A DNA stretch of 64,000 nt from Linanthus parryae (Eukaryota; Streptophyta; Magnoliopsida; Ericales; Polemoniaceae): contig JALGPY010000003.1 in the NCBI GenBank assembly GCA_023055425.1, positions 23,557,001 to 23,621,000 of the forward strand, read 5' to 3'. Both the position numbers and the translations under genes were made by a program. The notes below the pieces were generated by a model that was given only the letters and a program-made list of their open reading frames with translations, searched no databases and was not told where the DNA came from. This document shows positions 55,201-64,000 of the stretch, piece after piece (the first letter of the stretch is position 1; every line of letters starts with the position of its first letter).

Positions 55201-56436
55201 AATTCAGTTTTAATCAAGAACAGCTTTTCTGAAGATGAAGCAGAGGCTATAACTCAAATCCCTCTTATTTCACCAAACACTGAGGACTATTTTATTTGGT
55301 CAAAAACTGTAGATGGTGTTTATACAGTTAAATCAGCATACCACATGATTGCAGAAAACTTCAATTCCAATTACTTTAATCACTGTGTGTCTACTTCGAC
55401 TACTAACTATGACATTTTCTGGAAAAATTTGTGGAATCTCAACATCCCAAGCAAGATCAAGATTTTCATATGGCGTATTTTTTACTCTTGCATTGCAACA
55501 AAGGAGAATCTTTTAAAAAAGGGCATTTCTTTACCTGTTATTTGCAGTTTCTGTCATAAACATGAGGAGTCAATTGCTCATCTGTTCTTTGACTGCGATT
55601 GGAGTCGAAATCTTTTCACTTCTCCTACAATAAATCTTCCAACTGCAGATCTGTGCATGCCTTTTTCTCATAGATTGAAACATCTCTTCCTCTCCTTAGA
55701 TCAACACCAACAACATCTTCTCTGTTTTTTGCTGTGGAACCTGTGGATTGAAAGAAATAGAAGGATCTTCAAATCTGTTTCTAGAAATTTTTCAGATCTT
55801 ACAATTCAAATCATTTCTGAAAATAGAGAATATCAAGAAAACAGTATTTCCAAAAAAGATTTTACTTATCTTGATCGGGAGGTTGTGCATGCAGGATCTG
55901 GAAGCGCCGGAGGACCAAGCGGAAGTGGATCGAACAGATGGAAACCCCCTCCATCAGGGTTGCTGAAATTAAACACGGATGCTGCAATATCAACGGATCT
56001 GAAGAGATCGACAGGAGGAGGGATTATTAGAGACGCAGAAGGAAGATTTGTGTTTGGAATGTCTCTACAGATTCCTTTCACGAAAGACCCTCTAATTGCA
56101 GAAGCTTATGCGATGCTCCATGCAATCAGAGAATCGAAATCCAGAGGATTCATGACTTTGCTAGTAGAAACAGATAACAAATTGCTTGCTTCACAGTTGC
56201 AGAAGAAGCAGCAAGGAGAGGGTATCTCAGAGAAGAGTCGCCTGTGTTCTACACTATTCGGCGAGCTCAAGAGCCTTATATACTCTAGGGTTTCTTGGTG
56301 TAGCCGACAGCAAAACGGGCTAGCCCATTCTCTTGCAAAAATGGGCTTTCTAAATGATGTAAACTTGTATTGGGCTTCTATTTGCCCAGCTAGCTTGTAT
56401 GAACAATGGGCCTCTGAATTTAGCCCAACTATCTAA
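52267..56436 (+). CDS. LINE ORF2: endonuclease, reverse transcriptase, RNase H
   Basis: 1389 residues without interruption. Residues 1-235 are an apurinic-type endonuclease (MRILSWNVRGLG, METK, GDFNEI, ERLDRA, SDHYPLL). The reverse transcriptase spans about 480-760 with FRPISLCNVSYK, LKLDMAKAYDR, RGLRQGDPISPYL and the catalytic FADD near 688. A zf-RVT region follows (about 1050-1115: PSKIKIFIWR...CSFCHKHEESIAHLFFDC). Residues 1228-1360 are an RNase H of the plant RVT_3 type (NTDAA, IAEAYA, VETDN, NGLAHSLAK). It would nick target DNA and prime cDNA synthesis there. All catalytic motifs look intact, so the protein may be active if the RNA is made. Confidence 0.95.
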   Translation: MRILSWNVRGLGSSSTFQNLNSLVRDKHPDIIFLMETKMLIPQADAVRIKLGFDLGYHVSRLGLSGGLSLFWNKNVNVQILFRNNYHIHCFVRPPEFGSTSFYLTGFYGDPITHNRKFSWDLLRRLKPNSAIPWLVIGDFNEILTNSEKCGWNGRGLSQIQDFADTLSDCGLFDLGYRGEYFTWWNGRSYPHSVQERLDRAVSNSRWDSAFSAKSVEVLPYSGSDHYPLLLTASKLEILSGLPRRFQFAAEWTRSQDCRDTIQQVRPISTPTANYLQTFANKIINTTNHLRSWGKKNFANNVREKNFLLRRMHILNKKRPTPSVLKEKKDISVRLQTFLANEELQWKQKSRVNWLREGDRNTKIFHKIASERKRKNTISAIYSTDGTLHTDLQDIQNCFVNFFKNLFQANNDLFPQAIDSIRTCITPDMYQLLDSPFTEDEIITAMYSIGSLKAPGPDGLPAIFYHAYWNIIGQDVIDMCLHFLNNGGDISTINKTCIALIPKLKTPKSVVDFRPISLCNVSYKIISKAIANRLKDILPTIIDPAQSAFIKGRHISDNSIIAFETLHTIQNQKNNTGSFSLKLDMAKAYDRIEWPYLNQVLLKMGFPTNFINRIMSCVTSVSFSIIINGQQTDFFQPTRGLRQGDPISPYLYIICTEGLSCLIKDAVNSRIFQGVKPGFYAPSITHLLFADDSILFAKATEQNAISIASILYQYCESSGQVINKNKSALVFGSTVPDSTCYCISKILQIPIASNHQTYLGLPTVIGKNKKKPFESLKTKIWNKVSGWKEKFLSPGGKEILIKSVVQAIPTYFMSNFLLPTTFSDDLQKLFTKFWWTNDLDKKKIIWKNWDKLCCPKNIGGLGFRHLYSFNIALLGKQAWKLLTNPNSLFSRVLKGKYFHNSNIISADFTNSSSYIWKSIVKAKNIVFKGIRQGIGNGQNTYIYHNRWIPMGLGRKPFGNPKLPLNSKVSLLLNQNFTWNSVLIKNSFSEDEAEAITQIPLISPNTEDYFIWSKTVDGVYTVKSAYHMIAENFNSNYFNHCVSTSTTNYDIFWKNLWNLNIPSKIKIFIWRIFYSCIATKENLLKKGISLPVICSFCHKHEESIAHLFFDCDWSRNLFTSPTINLPTADLCMPFSHRLKHLFLSLDQHQQHLLCFLLWNLWIERNRRIFKSVSRNFSDLTIQIISENREYQENSISKKDFTYLDREVVHAGSGSAGGPSGSGSNRWKPPPSGLLKLNTDAAISTDLKRSTGGGIIRDAEGRFVFGMSLQIPFTKDPLIAEAYAMLHAIRESKSRGFMTLLVETDNKLLASQLQKKQQGEGISEKSRLCSTLFGELKSLIYSRVSWCSRQQNGLAHSLAKMGFLNDVNLYWASICPASLYEQWASEFSPTI

Positions 56437-56455
56437 ATAAAATACAGGCTTATTT

Positions 56456-56489
<34 letters not shown>

Positions 56490-56721
56490 CCATGCCAATT
56501 CCGGCGCCAAAGAAAATAAGAAACCCACGCCAACTTCTCGTCCAGATGGGCCTCTTAATATAATTTCAGCCCAGTAGTTTGAAATACAAACATAATCTTA
56601 TGTGGGCTAAGCCCATTAATGAAAAAGAAAAGGAAAAAAACGGAAAAGAGAAGTAAGAAGAGAATCGTCAGTTGGAGAGACAGACAAAGAGAGGAAACTG
56701 GAGAGGAAATTGGAGAGGGCT

Positions 56722-59700
56722 ATGGCGGACTTGCCACCGGAAATCATCACCACCAACGTCCTCACTCGTTTACCGGCGAAATCACTTCTCCGTTTCAGGT
56801 GCGTCTCTAAAGCCTGGTATTCTCTAATCGATAGCAGAGATTTCATGAAGCTCCACTTAGCCCAATCAACCGAGACCAAAACCAACCGTAATCTCATGAT
56901 CACTCACGAGGACTTCAGTTTTCTTAGTTTAGATTCACTTGAGATGACCTCAAACCTTCAACTTCCCTTCAACTTCGACCACCCCTTAGAAGCCGAGGTG
57001 TACGGACCTTGCGATGGTCTAATCCTCTTACACTTTGGCTCTTTGAAACGTGGTCTTGGAATCCCCTCCCCCAAAAGAAGCACACTCGGTGTTTGGAACC
57101 CCTCCACACGGAGCTACCTTCAAATCCCATCAGAGAGTGTTGATGCTTCTGCTCTTTCACTGGAGACATTTTGCGGTGCGTATTCTGAAACTCTGGGTTT
57201 AGGGTATGATCCTCTGCATGATGATTATAAGGTGGTTAGGATGATTATATGTTATGCCAAAGACTTGGACACTTTCAGATCAGAAGTCAAGGTTTTTAGT
57301 CTGAAATCGAATTCTTGGAAAAAGGTTCAGAACCTGCCTTATTACCTCGGTCACAGGCGATCCGCCGGTGTTTATGCTTCTGGTGCTGTACATTGGGATT
57401 TGGCTGGAAGTCATAGCAAGGATTTGGGTGCGAGTCAGATCATGGGTGATCTTCGGTCTTTCATTGCTTGTTTTGACCTTGCTACCGAGGAGCACCGGTC
57501 TTTGATGATCCCTGATCGTCTTAGTAATGATAGGAATGGTAATGTGTTGAATGTTGAAGTCTTGGATGGGGGTCTGTGTTTATTACAACTCTACTTCAAC
57601 CGTCGTGTCGACGTGTGGGTTATGAAGGATTACGGAGTGGTGGAGTCGTGGACTAAGGTGTTTTCAGTCGAACAACCACAACACATTATGGAATTCAAAT
57701 TCGTGTGTCCTGTGGCCTATTCAAAGAATTGCAGGGAAGTACTTTTGCTACAAGATTATGGGAAGCTGATGTGGTTTGATCTCAGAGCTAATGTGGTTAA
57801 GGAGATTCATGTTCGTGGTTTACCAAACTCTTTTAGCTCACTCATGTGTGTGGAGAATCTTATTCGATTCGGTACTGGAAAGAAGCCGCGTGAACAAGGA
57901 AAGAAGGAAAATTTGCAAAAAGGGATTGGGAAGAAAAGGTAATCTTGTTCTCCATATTCATTTAACTATATTCACTGCATTAGCATGTCATACGCCGCTC
58001 GTACTTCACATCTTAGTCATCGGATTGCTATTATGGATTTATTAGTTGTTTTGTAGTATTTGATATTCGCAGTGTTTCCAGAACTTATCAACACCTCTCT
58101 GGTTATGTTGTGAAAATTGTAGTAGAAACAACCTGTTAACTGATTCATATCTGGATGTCATTGGGACTTCCATTTGGGGGAAGACAGGAAGTTTATTTTA
58201 CAAAACAAAAAAGAAACCATCGTTTTACTATCATTTTACTACATCAATACTGTTGTTTATGTGAGATATTATTTCTCCGTTATTGGTAATCGTTTAAATT
58301 ATTCAACTTCAGGCGAGTTAGTGTAGAGGTCATCACTTTTACATCTAATTTCGTATTTCAGAGCACTTCTTGTAGTCATTTTCTCCTACTCATGAACTGG
58401 AATGGTCTATTTAATCACAATGCAGAGTTGTTTAGTGATTACACTCTGTGTTTAGATATTCACAGTTTCAGTGGCTTTAACATTGTCAACATAGGTCGGG
58501 GGAGGTTAGGACACATTTATTCTTTTCTTTTCTGACATGGCAAAGATTGTAACTTCAAAAGGTAATGGTTTGTTCTATACAAGGCAGCCTAGCTATTATT
58601 AGCCGTTTAGAAGTATGAAACATACTCCCTTCCTCGGTCCTTCCTCCTGTTCCTGTTCGAATCCTGCAAGAAATCTGAACTTTTAGCTGCTTGTTTTCTT
58701 TGATTGCCTAACTTTACAGGCAAGGTACATTTACACTTATTATACAATATATTACATATATCAAGCATACATAATGTTTTACTTTATCGCGAATGGTTGT
58801 GTACCGCATTTCACTTCCATGTTAAAGGATTTGCATTTCCTATTTTCTGTTATTCATTTATGCTTTTCTCTGCGGGGAAAATGAAATCTTATGCCTACAT
58901 TTGGAGTATCAAAGTCAATGATCATGTCGTCAATTTTCTTGTCGTAGTGGTTTCGTTCTATATTAGATTGCACGTGAGAATATATTGTGCATGCCATTAG
59001 TACAAAGTAGAGGTGGTTTCGGCATAATTGATGTACAAATTCATGTGATTTTTAAAACATCCACTCGCAACCTCCCTTTATTTTGATCCACTAAAATATA
59101 TACAACTACCTACTTGCAAGTTCTCCACTTCAATGGATAGGACAAACCCCTGGATGGCCTCTTTTGGGCTTTTGAGGTTTAACAACTTGATTTCCTGCTA
59201 ATCATCTAACTGATGACTGTTACCCTACCATCCATATCAGCGGATTATTTTATCTACTAGTATATGGTTACTTTGTTAAACAAATACCTCTTTTGTTAAG
59301 CTATTTTAATGCATAAAAATCATTAAATATCACATATTATAGTATAGTATTACTCACTTTTGCTCTATCATACAGATGACTCACAGATTGCTCAATCAAT
59401 TGACTTCTTTAGTTGTTAGTTGTTCTTTTATCTAGAAAGGTTTGTCGTGTTTCGTGTGTTTGGCTCACTTGTTCTTAGCTGAAAAACATTCTCGCCTCTT
59501 GCGACTTTGCATATATAACTAACAACGTCTAGTAGGTATTGCATTTCCGAGATATCCTGCTTTTCTCTATTATGGCAAGAGAATGGAGCATGACCGCCTT
59601 AGGAATTTAACACAATCTCATACTAATACCGTGATAACCCTGTATGGAAGTGAATATCAGTAAATACGTGAGTGGCCTTCAACTTCACAGGCAAGATTAG

Positions 59701-62548
59701 TTAGACAAGAAATCTTTTTGTGTCTGTTTCATGTACTTTCTGGCTGCATGTTTCCTTTGATTGATTAAGTTTATAGTCATGGACTCATGGGACTACTATG
59801 CTAATTTAGAAGTCCCCTTGCTGTCACTATTATACAACATATTGCACATATGTGATAAGCTATGCAAAGTGTTTTACTGTACCAAGAATGTTGTGTCTAT
59901 ATCTGTACTATCTTATCATAGCACGAATAACAATTCATTTTGGTTCCATGTTATAGGTTTCAATTGGCATTGCTATTTTGTGTTGTTCTTTTGTGCATTC
60001 CCCCTCTTGGGAGAAAATGCAATCTTCTACATGCATCTGGAGTGTCAGAGTCAATGATCCCGTGGTTAATATGCTTGTCGTTTGTGGTTTCTTTCTATAT
60101 TGGGTTGTAGACGAAGGCTTCATCATCCATGCCACACAACCTTTCACTATTTTTGATATACTATAATATAAACAACTACCAACTTGAACGTCTACACACA
60201 TAATATAGTGGGCCTCACTCATGTAGAAGGGTAAACCACCATATGGCGTCTCTTGGGTTTTTGAGGTTTAAGAGCTCCAGTTCCATGTTAAATGTTTCAG
60301 TTGGCATTGCCAGTTTATGTTTTTCTTTTGTACATTCCCCCTTCTGAGAAATGCAATCTTATACATGCGTCTGGTTTATCAAAGTCAATGACACAGTGGT
60401 TAATATGCTTGTCTTTGGTGTTTTCTTTCTATATTGACATTGGGAGGTAAACGAAAGCTTCATCATCCTTGCCATTAGTACAAAGTAGAAGTGGATTTGG
60501 TGTCACATTGTTATATTAATTATTGCTACTCCTGAAGTATCCCCTCGCAAACGTCTCACTATTTTTTATCACCTGAAATGTAGACATCGGACACACAATA
60601 TAGTGTGCCTCACTTATGTAGAAGGATAAACCACCAGATGGCCTCTCTTGGGTTTTTGAGGTTTAACGGCTCTAGTTTCTGTCATATCACTAACGACAGT
60701 AAATATTAGCCTATCTGTATTTTGTACTATTATAGGGTTACTTTATTTAACATAGTCATTTTTTGTTAGGCTATTTCAATGAGTGAAAATATTGCATAGG
60801 TTTTAAATTTATCATACAGGTTGGGTGAGAGATTGTTCAACCATACTAATTCTTTCATGGCTAGGTGCTCTTCTATATGTAGCAATCACTGTATTTGTGT
60901 TTGGCTTCACTTCTTCGAAATTGAAAAACTTTGCAGCCTCTTTGTATTAGCCTATCTATAATATCTATTTGGTGTAACTGCAAATCTACTATCATAGCTT
61001 GAATTTGATTGCAACTTTAATAAAGGAGTTCTCTGCCAATTTCACACCAATAAATATGGTCTGTTTTGGGAATTTTCATCTCTGAAAACAATTAAATGTA
61101 AACATTGTTCCCAGATTCAAGAGAAGGGAAGCCAAAACTACCCATTCTTTAACACTTTCGATTAACGATTATAACTCTGTTGCATCTGTGTAGATGGCAA
61201 CTCAACTGGGTTGGACTACTTTTGGGATGATTTCGTCTAAAAGCATTTGTCATGTCCATCATAACTACAGACTAGAGAGGCACTTCCATCAACCATGGCA
61301 AGTAGAAAAAAAAAAAGGATTGGTAAAGTGAGTGGAATTATTTTTGGGGTGTAGAGGGACGGGGTTCTAGTAATTGGATCTTGGCATTTTCGTAAGAGAA
61401 GGGTTAGGGTAGCATTCTGAATTTAGCTTTTATTTTATTTTATTTTAGGGAATTGATTCTTACACCGGTCTATTTTGTTGGTTACACCAGATTTTATTTG
61501 CCATGACATTATTGTCCTTTTCAATTAATTAATAGTAATTTGTTCATTTGTCGTGTAATCGTTTATTTTAGGAAATTTTCAATTCAAGTATCCTTCATTA
61601 TTATAGCAACGAATGTTTGACATTTTTGTAGGGCAACGTAGATTATAAAAGAGCAAATAAACATCCAGTTAACAGTTTTGTTCAATTGGCTTCAAACGCC
61701 AATAGCAATGCAATGAATCGAACGTAAGTGGTAGGTGCTCGGCTTTGCTCTGGTTCCTTCAAGTACGACCTAGATGGAGTGATGACATGCTACATCCAAC
61801 ATACAGTTTACACTCTAAATTCTTGCTCCGGTTCCACGCACGACTTGCACTCTGCCAGAGACTCGAGGGGTCCCGCGTGGTCGAGAAAACACATTCACCA
61901 GCTATACCTCCAGTTCTATTATCCGACTAATTTGAAGAAGGAGCATGAGGCAACCATAATGCCCCGAGTGAAATTCTGCGAATCAGAATCCCCGCAGAGA
62001 AGTACTAGAAGCCAAAAACCAGATATTCACATCCGCTTTCTGGAAAAACAAGATCAAGCATTAATGACCAAAATATTTGAGGTTAATTGAATTGTAAACT
62101 TGCCAAAAATAAAGGATTACACAATAAATAAAAAAAATATTACTAATTGATCCAAAAGGACAATAATATCATGACAAGTAAAATTCGGTGTAACCAACAA
62201 AAAAGGCCGGTGTAAGAATCAATTCCCTTATTTTATTTTATTTTTCCTGTAAATATTGAGGCATATTTGCGCAATATACATAAATGAAACCTCAATCTCA
62301 AACTGGCACCGGGATAACCGTGTATAGAAGTAATTTCCTTAAGTAGCTTGGTGGATTCAACCTGACCAGCAAGATACTAACTTAGTGACGCCTGGTCTAT
62401 GGAACTTAAAAATATTATATTTTCTAAAGAAAGGAAGTTGTATTTTCTGACATAGTACTTCTGGTAATGAATCTTCCTAATATTTTCATTGTGATTTGTT
62501 TCCTGTAGAGATGGCTTTCTGTCAAAGGGGTTCAAGCTTAAGCTTTAA
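56722..62548 (+). CDS. F-box gene F4, FBA/CPR1-like, intact
   Basis: Start ATG 56722 (MADLPPEIITTNVLTRLPAKS). The first 45 residues are the F-box that binds SKP1 (RFRCVSKAWYSLIDSRDF). The FBA region has VYGPCDGLILLHFG, NPSTRSYLQIP, LGLGYDPLHDDYKVVRMI, VFSLKSNSWKKVQ, VYASGAVHWDL, CFDLATEEHRSL and VWVMKDYGVVESWTKVF. A single exon read to TAA 57942 gives 406 residues. A donor AAAAG/GTAATC (after 57938) and an acceptor CTGTAG (exon from 62509) are phase-compatible and would replace the stop with RDGFLSKGFKLKL, giving 418 residues ending at 62548; the same short exon is recognisable in the F1 unit. It would act as a substrate receptor of an SCF E3 ligase. The substrate is unknown. Confidence 0.88.
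58700..61050 (+). repeat. Three diverged tandem copies in the F4 intron
   Basis: Shared phrases include TTGGGTTTTTGAGGTTTAA(C/G), GCCATTAGTACAAAGTAGA, AATGCAATCTT(A/C)TACATGC and AGT(A/G)TCAAAGTCAATGA. Copy limits are approximate. No product is encoded. Confidence 0.75.
61448..62227. mobile_element. DNA transposon with long inverted ends, about 780 bp
   Basis: The left end GGGAATTGATTCTTACACCG and the reverse complement of the right end GGGAATTGATTCTTACACCG match perfectly and stay similar for about 95 bp. TTATTTTA flanks both sides, but in simple-sequence DNA, so the duplication length is uncertain. The interior holds a 120-codon frame (61728-62090) with no recognised domain and higher GC content, possibly captured sequence. 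Long inverted ends suggest a Mutator-like non-autonomous element. Confidence 0.75.
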
Positions 62549-63864
62549 GGCTTTTAATCAAGTTGGAGAGATTCTGAAGTCCGGTTGTTGGTAAGTTGAT
62601 TATACTTCATAGAGATTGCAATATGTTAACTAATTGAAGTACTTATTGGGTCTGAGATCTATCATTGCTTTTTATAAACAGAGTTCATTATTCGTATGGT
62701 TTCTTATATACCCATCTCGCTTGTTCATATTTCAGGATCTTACTGACGGGGTGATGTGCAGTATGAAGGACTGAAGAGGAAGAACCCGCTCTTTCTCTCT
62801 TTTGTGTAGTTCATATGCAAAATTATAGTAATGAAGTAAGGGAGTTGATGGAGCATTATTATGTTACAAAAAATATGACTTAGGTACCTATCCGTCATGC
62901 TGTTGTTCAAAACTGGTAAACAACTGTACTAAATGCTAGTAACTTCTTATAACATTATTGTGTTTAAGACTTGTAATGCTGTTTCTTGGTCGCATGTTTT
63001 ATTTCTTTGTGAACGATTTTGACGGTTCATCATTATGCACTCGTTCCTTCACCTGTCAAAGTCAGGCACCAGTACTAGTTTAATTTGGAATCATGCTTGG
63101 ATAGTTTGATTTGGCACCATGTTCCACCTACCACAGTTGAGATGGAGTTGAATGATTTACCAAAAACAAGCTTACCTCCTTCTCTGCTTCCTTTGAGCTC
63201 TATTTTCAGAGATAATAGCTGAATTGTGCCCAAGCAGGGAGCTGTCTCGAGCAAAGATGTCGATATTACGACTGGAAGAATTTAATTATATTAATGCTGA
63301 TGATGTTGAGATGTAATGCAGGAGACAATGGTCTTTTCTTAGCAGGAGACATTGGTCTTTTATGCCTACTGAAATCTTTGATAAGTTAAGTTTGACGCCT
63401 ATATGATGCGATTTTAGAGAACATCCAAGACAACTAGTGTCGGTAGGGCCATATCGAAAGACTGGTCGTTTTTTGTGTGAGATATTCAACATGATTTCTT
63501 GCAGTCTTTATATCATGATCAGATACTACCAAGCAACTATCAGCAAATGCTTATAACTCTGACTTTGGTAAATGCTCATGACTTTCATTGATTCACTTTG
63601 ACCCGGTGAATACCATGAAAATATTACCAAGTTTTTGCCTCAAACTTTGACCTAGGTCAAATTAGGAAGAGCCTTGCGTAACGGAGGTAGTACCATTTCG
63701 CAACCTAGAAAAGCATCACTACCTGTTACTGAAGAGAAATACAAGGGGGTGTATTTCCTTCCTCCAAACACTCTCTCCAGCAGAAGAACCCTAGCGAGGA
63801 GACAGAGGGAGACAGAGTGTAAAGAAAACCCTGAAGGAGGAGACAGAGGCCAAAAGAGCAAGCA
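62549..63864 (+). other. 3' untranslated exons and downstream flank of F4
   Basis: After the putative last coding exon, a donor near 62591 and an acceptor ATATTTCAG near 62735 suggest a further non-coding exon (GATCTTACTGACGGGGTGAT), present also in unit 1 at 49461. The rest matches the 3' block of unit 1. It contains the empty site for the Helitron pair at 62858/62859. Confidence 0.55.
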
Positions 63865-64000
63865 ATGGTGCAGTCGCTCCATCGCTTCAGGTGCTCTCTC
63901 ATTACTAGCCCATCCAAAACAAGAGCCACCGCAAGCTCATCCTCCACAATCTAAACTCTGGTCCACCGAATTGGACTCGCCTGACCTCGCCCTAGAAATG
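63865..64000 (+). pseudogene. F-box gene F5, decayed, runs off the window
   Basis: ATG 63865 gives SLHRFRCSLITSP, an F-box end missing several residues between RFRC and SLI. Two later stretches, NKSHRKLILHNLN and LWSTELDSPDLALEM, fit an F-box/FBA N-terminus but lie in two different frames, so at least one indel is present. The remainder is beyond the window. Confidence 0.65.

Larger units (their letters stand above)
51855..56486 (+). mobile_element. Plant LINE (L1-like), 5'-truncated
   Basis: Ends in an uninterrupted A30 tail (56457-56486) only 20 bases after the ORF2 stop. It contains the C-terminal part of ORF1 and a full ORF2. Comparison with unit 1 places the 5' junction near GTGTTACT (about 51855). 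No clear target duplication was seen. The intact ORF2 and clean tail suggest a fairly recent insertion after the segmental duplication. Confidence 0.85.
57943..62508 (+). other. Expanded intron or 3' region of F4
   Basis: 4.6 kb against under 1 kb in the F1 unit. It contains three diverged direct copies of a 0.6-1 kb block (about 58700-59670, 59690-60280, 60270-61050) and an inverted-repeat element (61448-62227). Open frames here are by-products of the repeats. Confidence 0.6.
51236..63600 (+). repeat. Tandem segmental duplication, unit 2 (with F4)
   Basis: Second copy of the unit described for 48175-51235, enlarged by a LINE (about 51855-56486), intronic tandem repeats and a terminal-inverted-repeat element. 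The boundary is placed where GGTTAATAGTT follows a conserved CTCATGACTTTCA(T/C)TG block. Confidence 0.75.

Noticed and set aside
59761..60222. Small proteins in the F4 intron
   Set aside because: Copies of the intronic tandem repeat; frames are not conserved between copies.

Overview
This window is nuclear DNA from a flowering plant, very probably a eudicot. It shows GT-AG introns, Ty1/copia and Ty3/gypsy retrotransposons, a plant LINE with a C-terminal RNase H, Stowaway, hAT and Helitron relics, plant-only domains (plant mobile domain, DUF1985) and a tandem cluster of F-box genes of the CPR1/At3g06240 type. I cannot name the species. No bacterial, organellar, rRNA or CRISPR sequence is seen.

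Left part (1-9 kb): non-coding DNA, a MITE-like element, a 422-bp solo LTR with a 5-bp target duplication, and a 5.2-kb mariner-like element (3566-8788). The mariner element has a broken transposase on the minus strand, plus-strand coding-like sequence and internal repeats. A nested hAT-type element (7354-8228) carries a tRNA-like segment.

Centre (9-30.5 kb): a degraded Sirevirus-type copia element on the minus strand. Its 5' LTR has been split by two later insertions. One is a Tat-type Ty3/gypsy element (15089-25931) with apparently identical 625-bp LTRs. It lacks gag, protease and reverse transcriptase but keeps an RNase H-integrase remnant and carries, in antisense, a six-exon plant-mobile-domain gene. 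The other is a 3.6-kb solo LTR (26612-30227) with Tekay-like ends. Each insertion has its own 5-bp target duplication.

Right part (30.5-64 kb): a DUF1985 gene remnant on the minus strand, then five F-box loci on the plus strand. F1 (33640) is split by a complete Ale-like copia element with identical LTRs. F2 (44326) is a decayed pseudogene. F3 (48876) lost its 3' half by deletion. F4 (56722) has an intact frame and is the only likely functional gene. F5 (63865) is a decayed copy at the window edge. F3 and F4 lie in a tandem segmental duplication. This permits direct empty-site comparison: a tandem pair of Helitron-like elements in the F3 unit has a precise empty site in the F4 unit. A LINE with an intact 1389-aa ORF2 sits between F3 and F4. 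The host genes probably form one SCF ubiquitin-ligase substrate-receptor family expanding by local duplication while transposons disable most copies.
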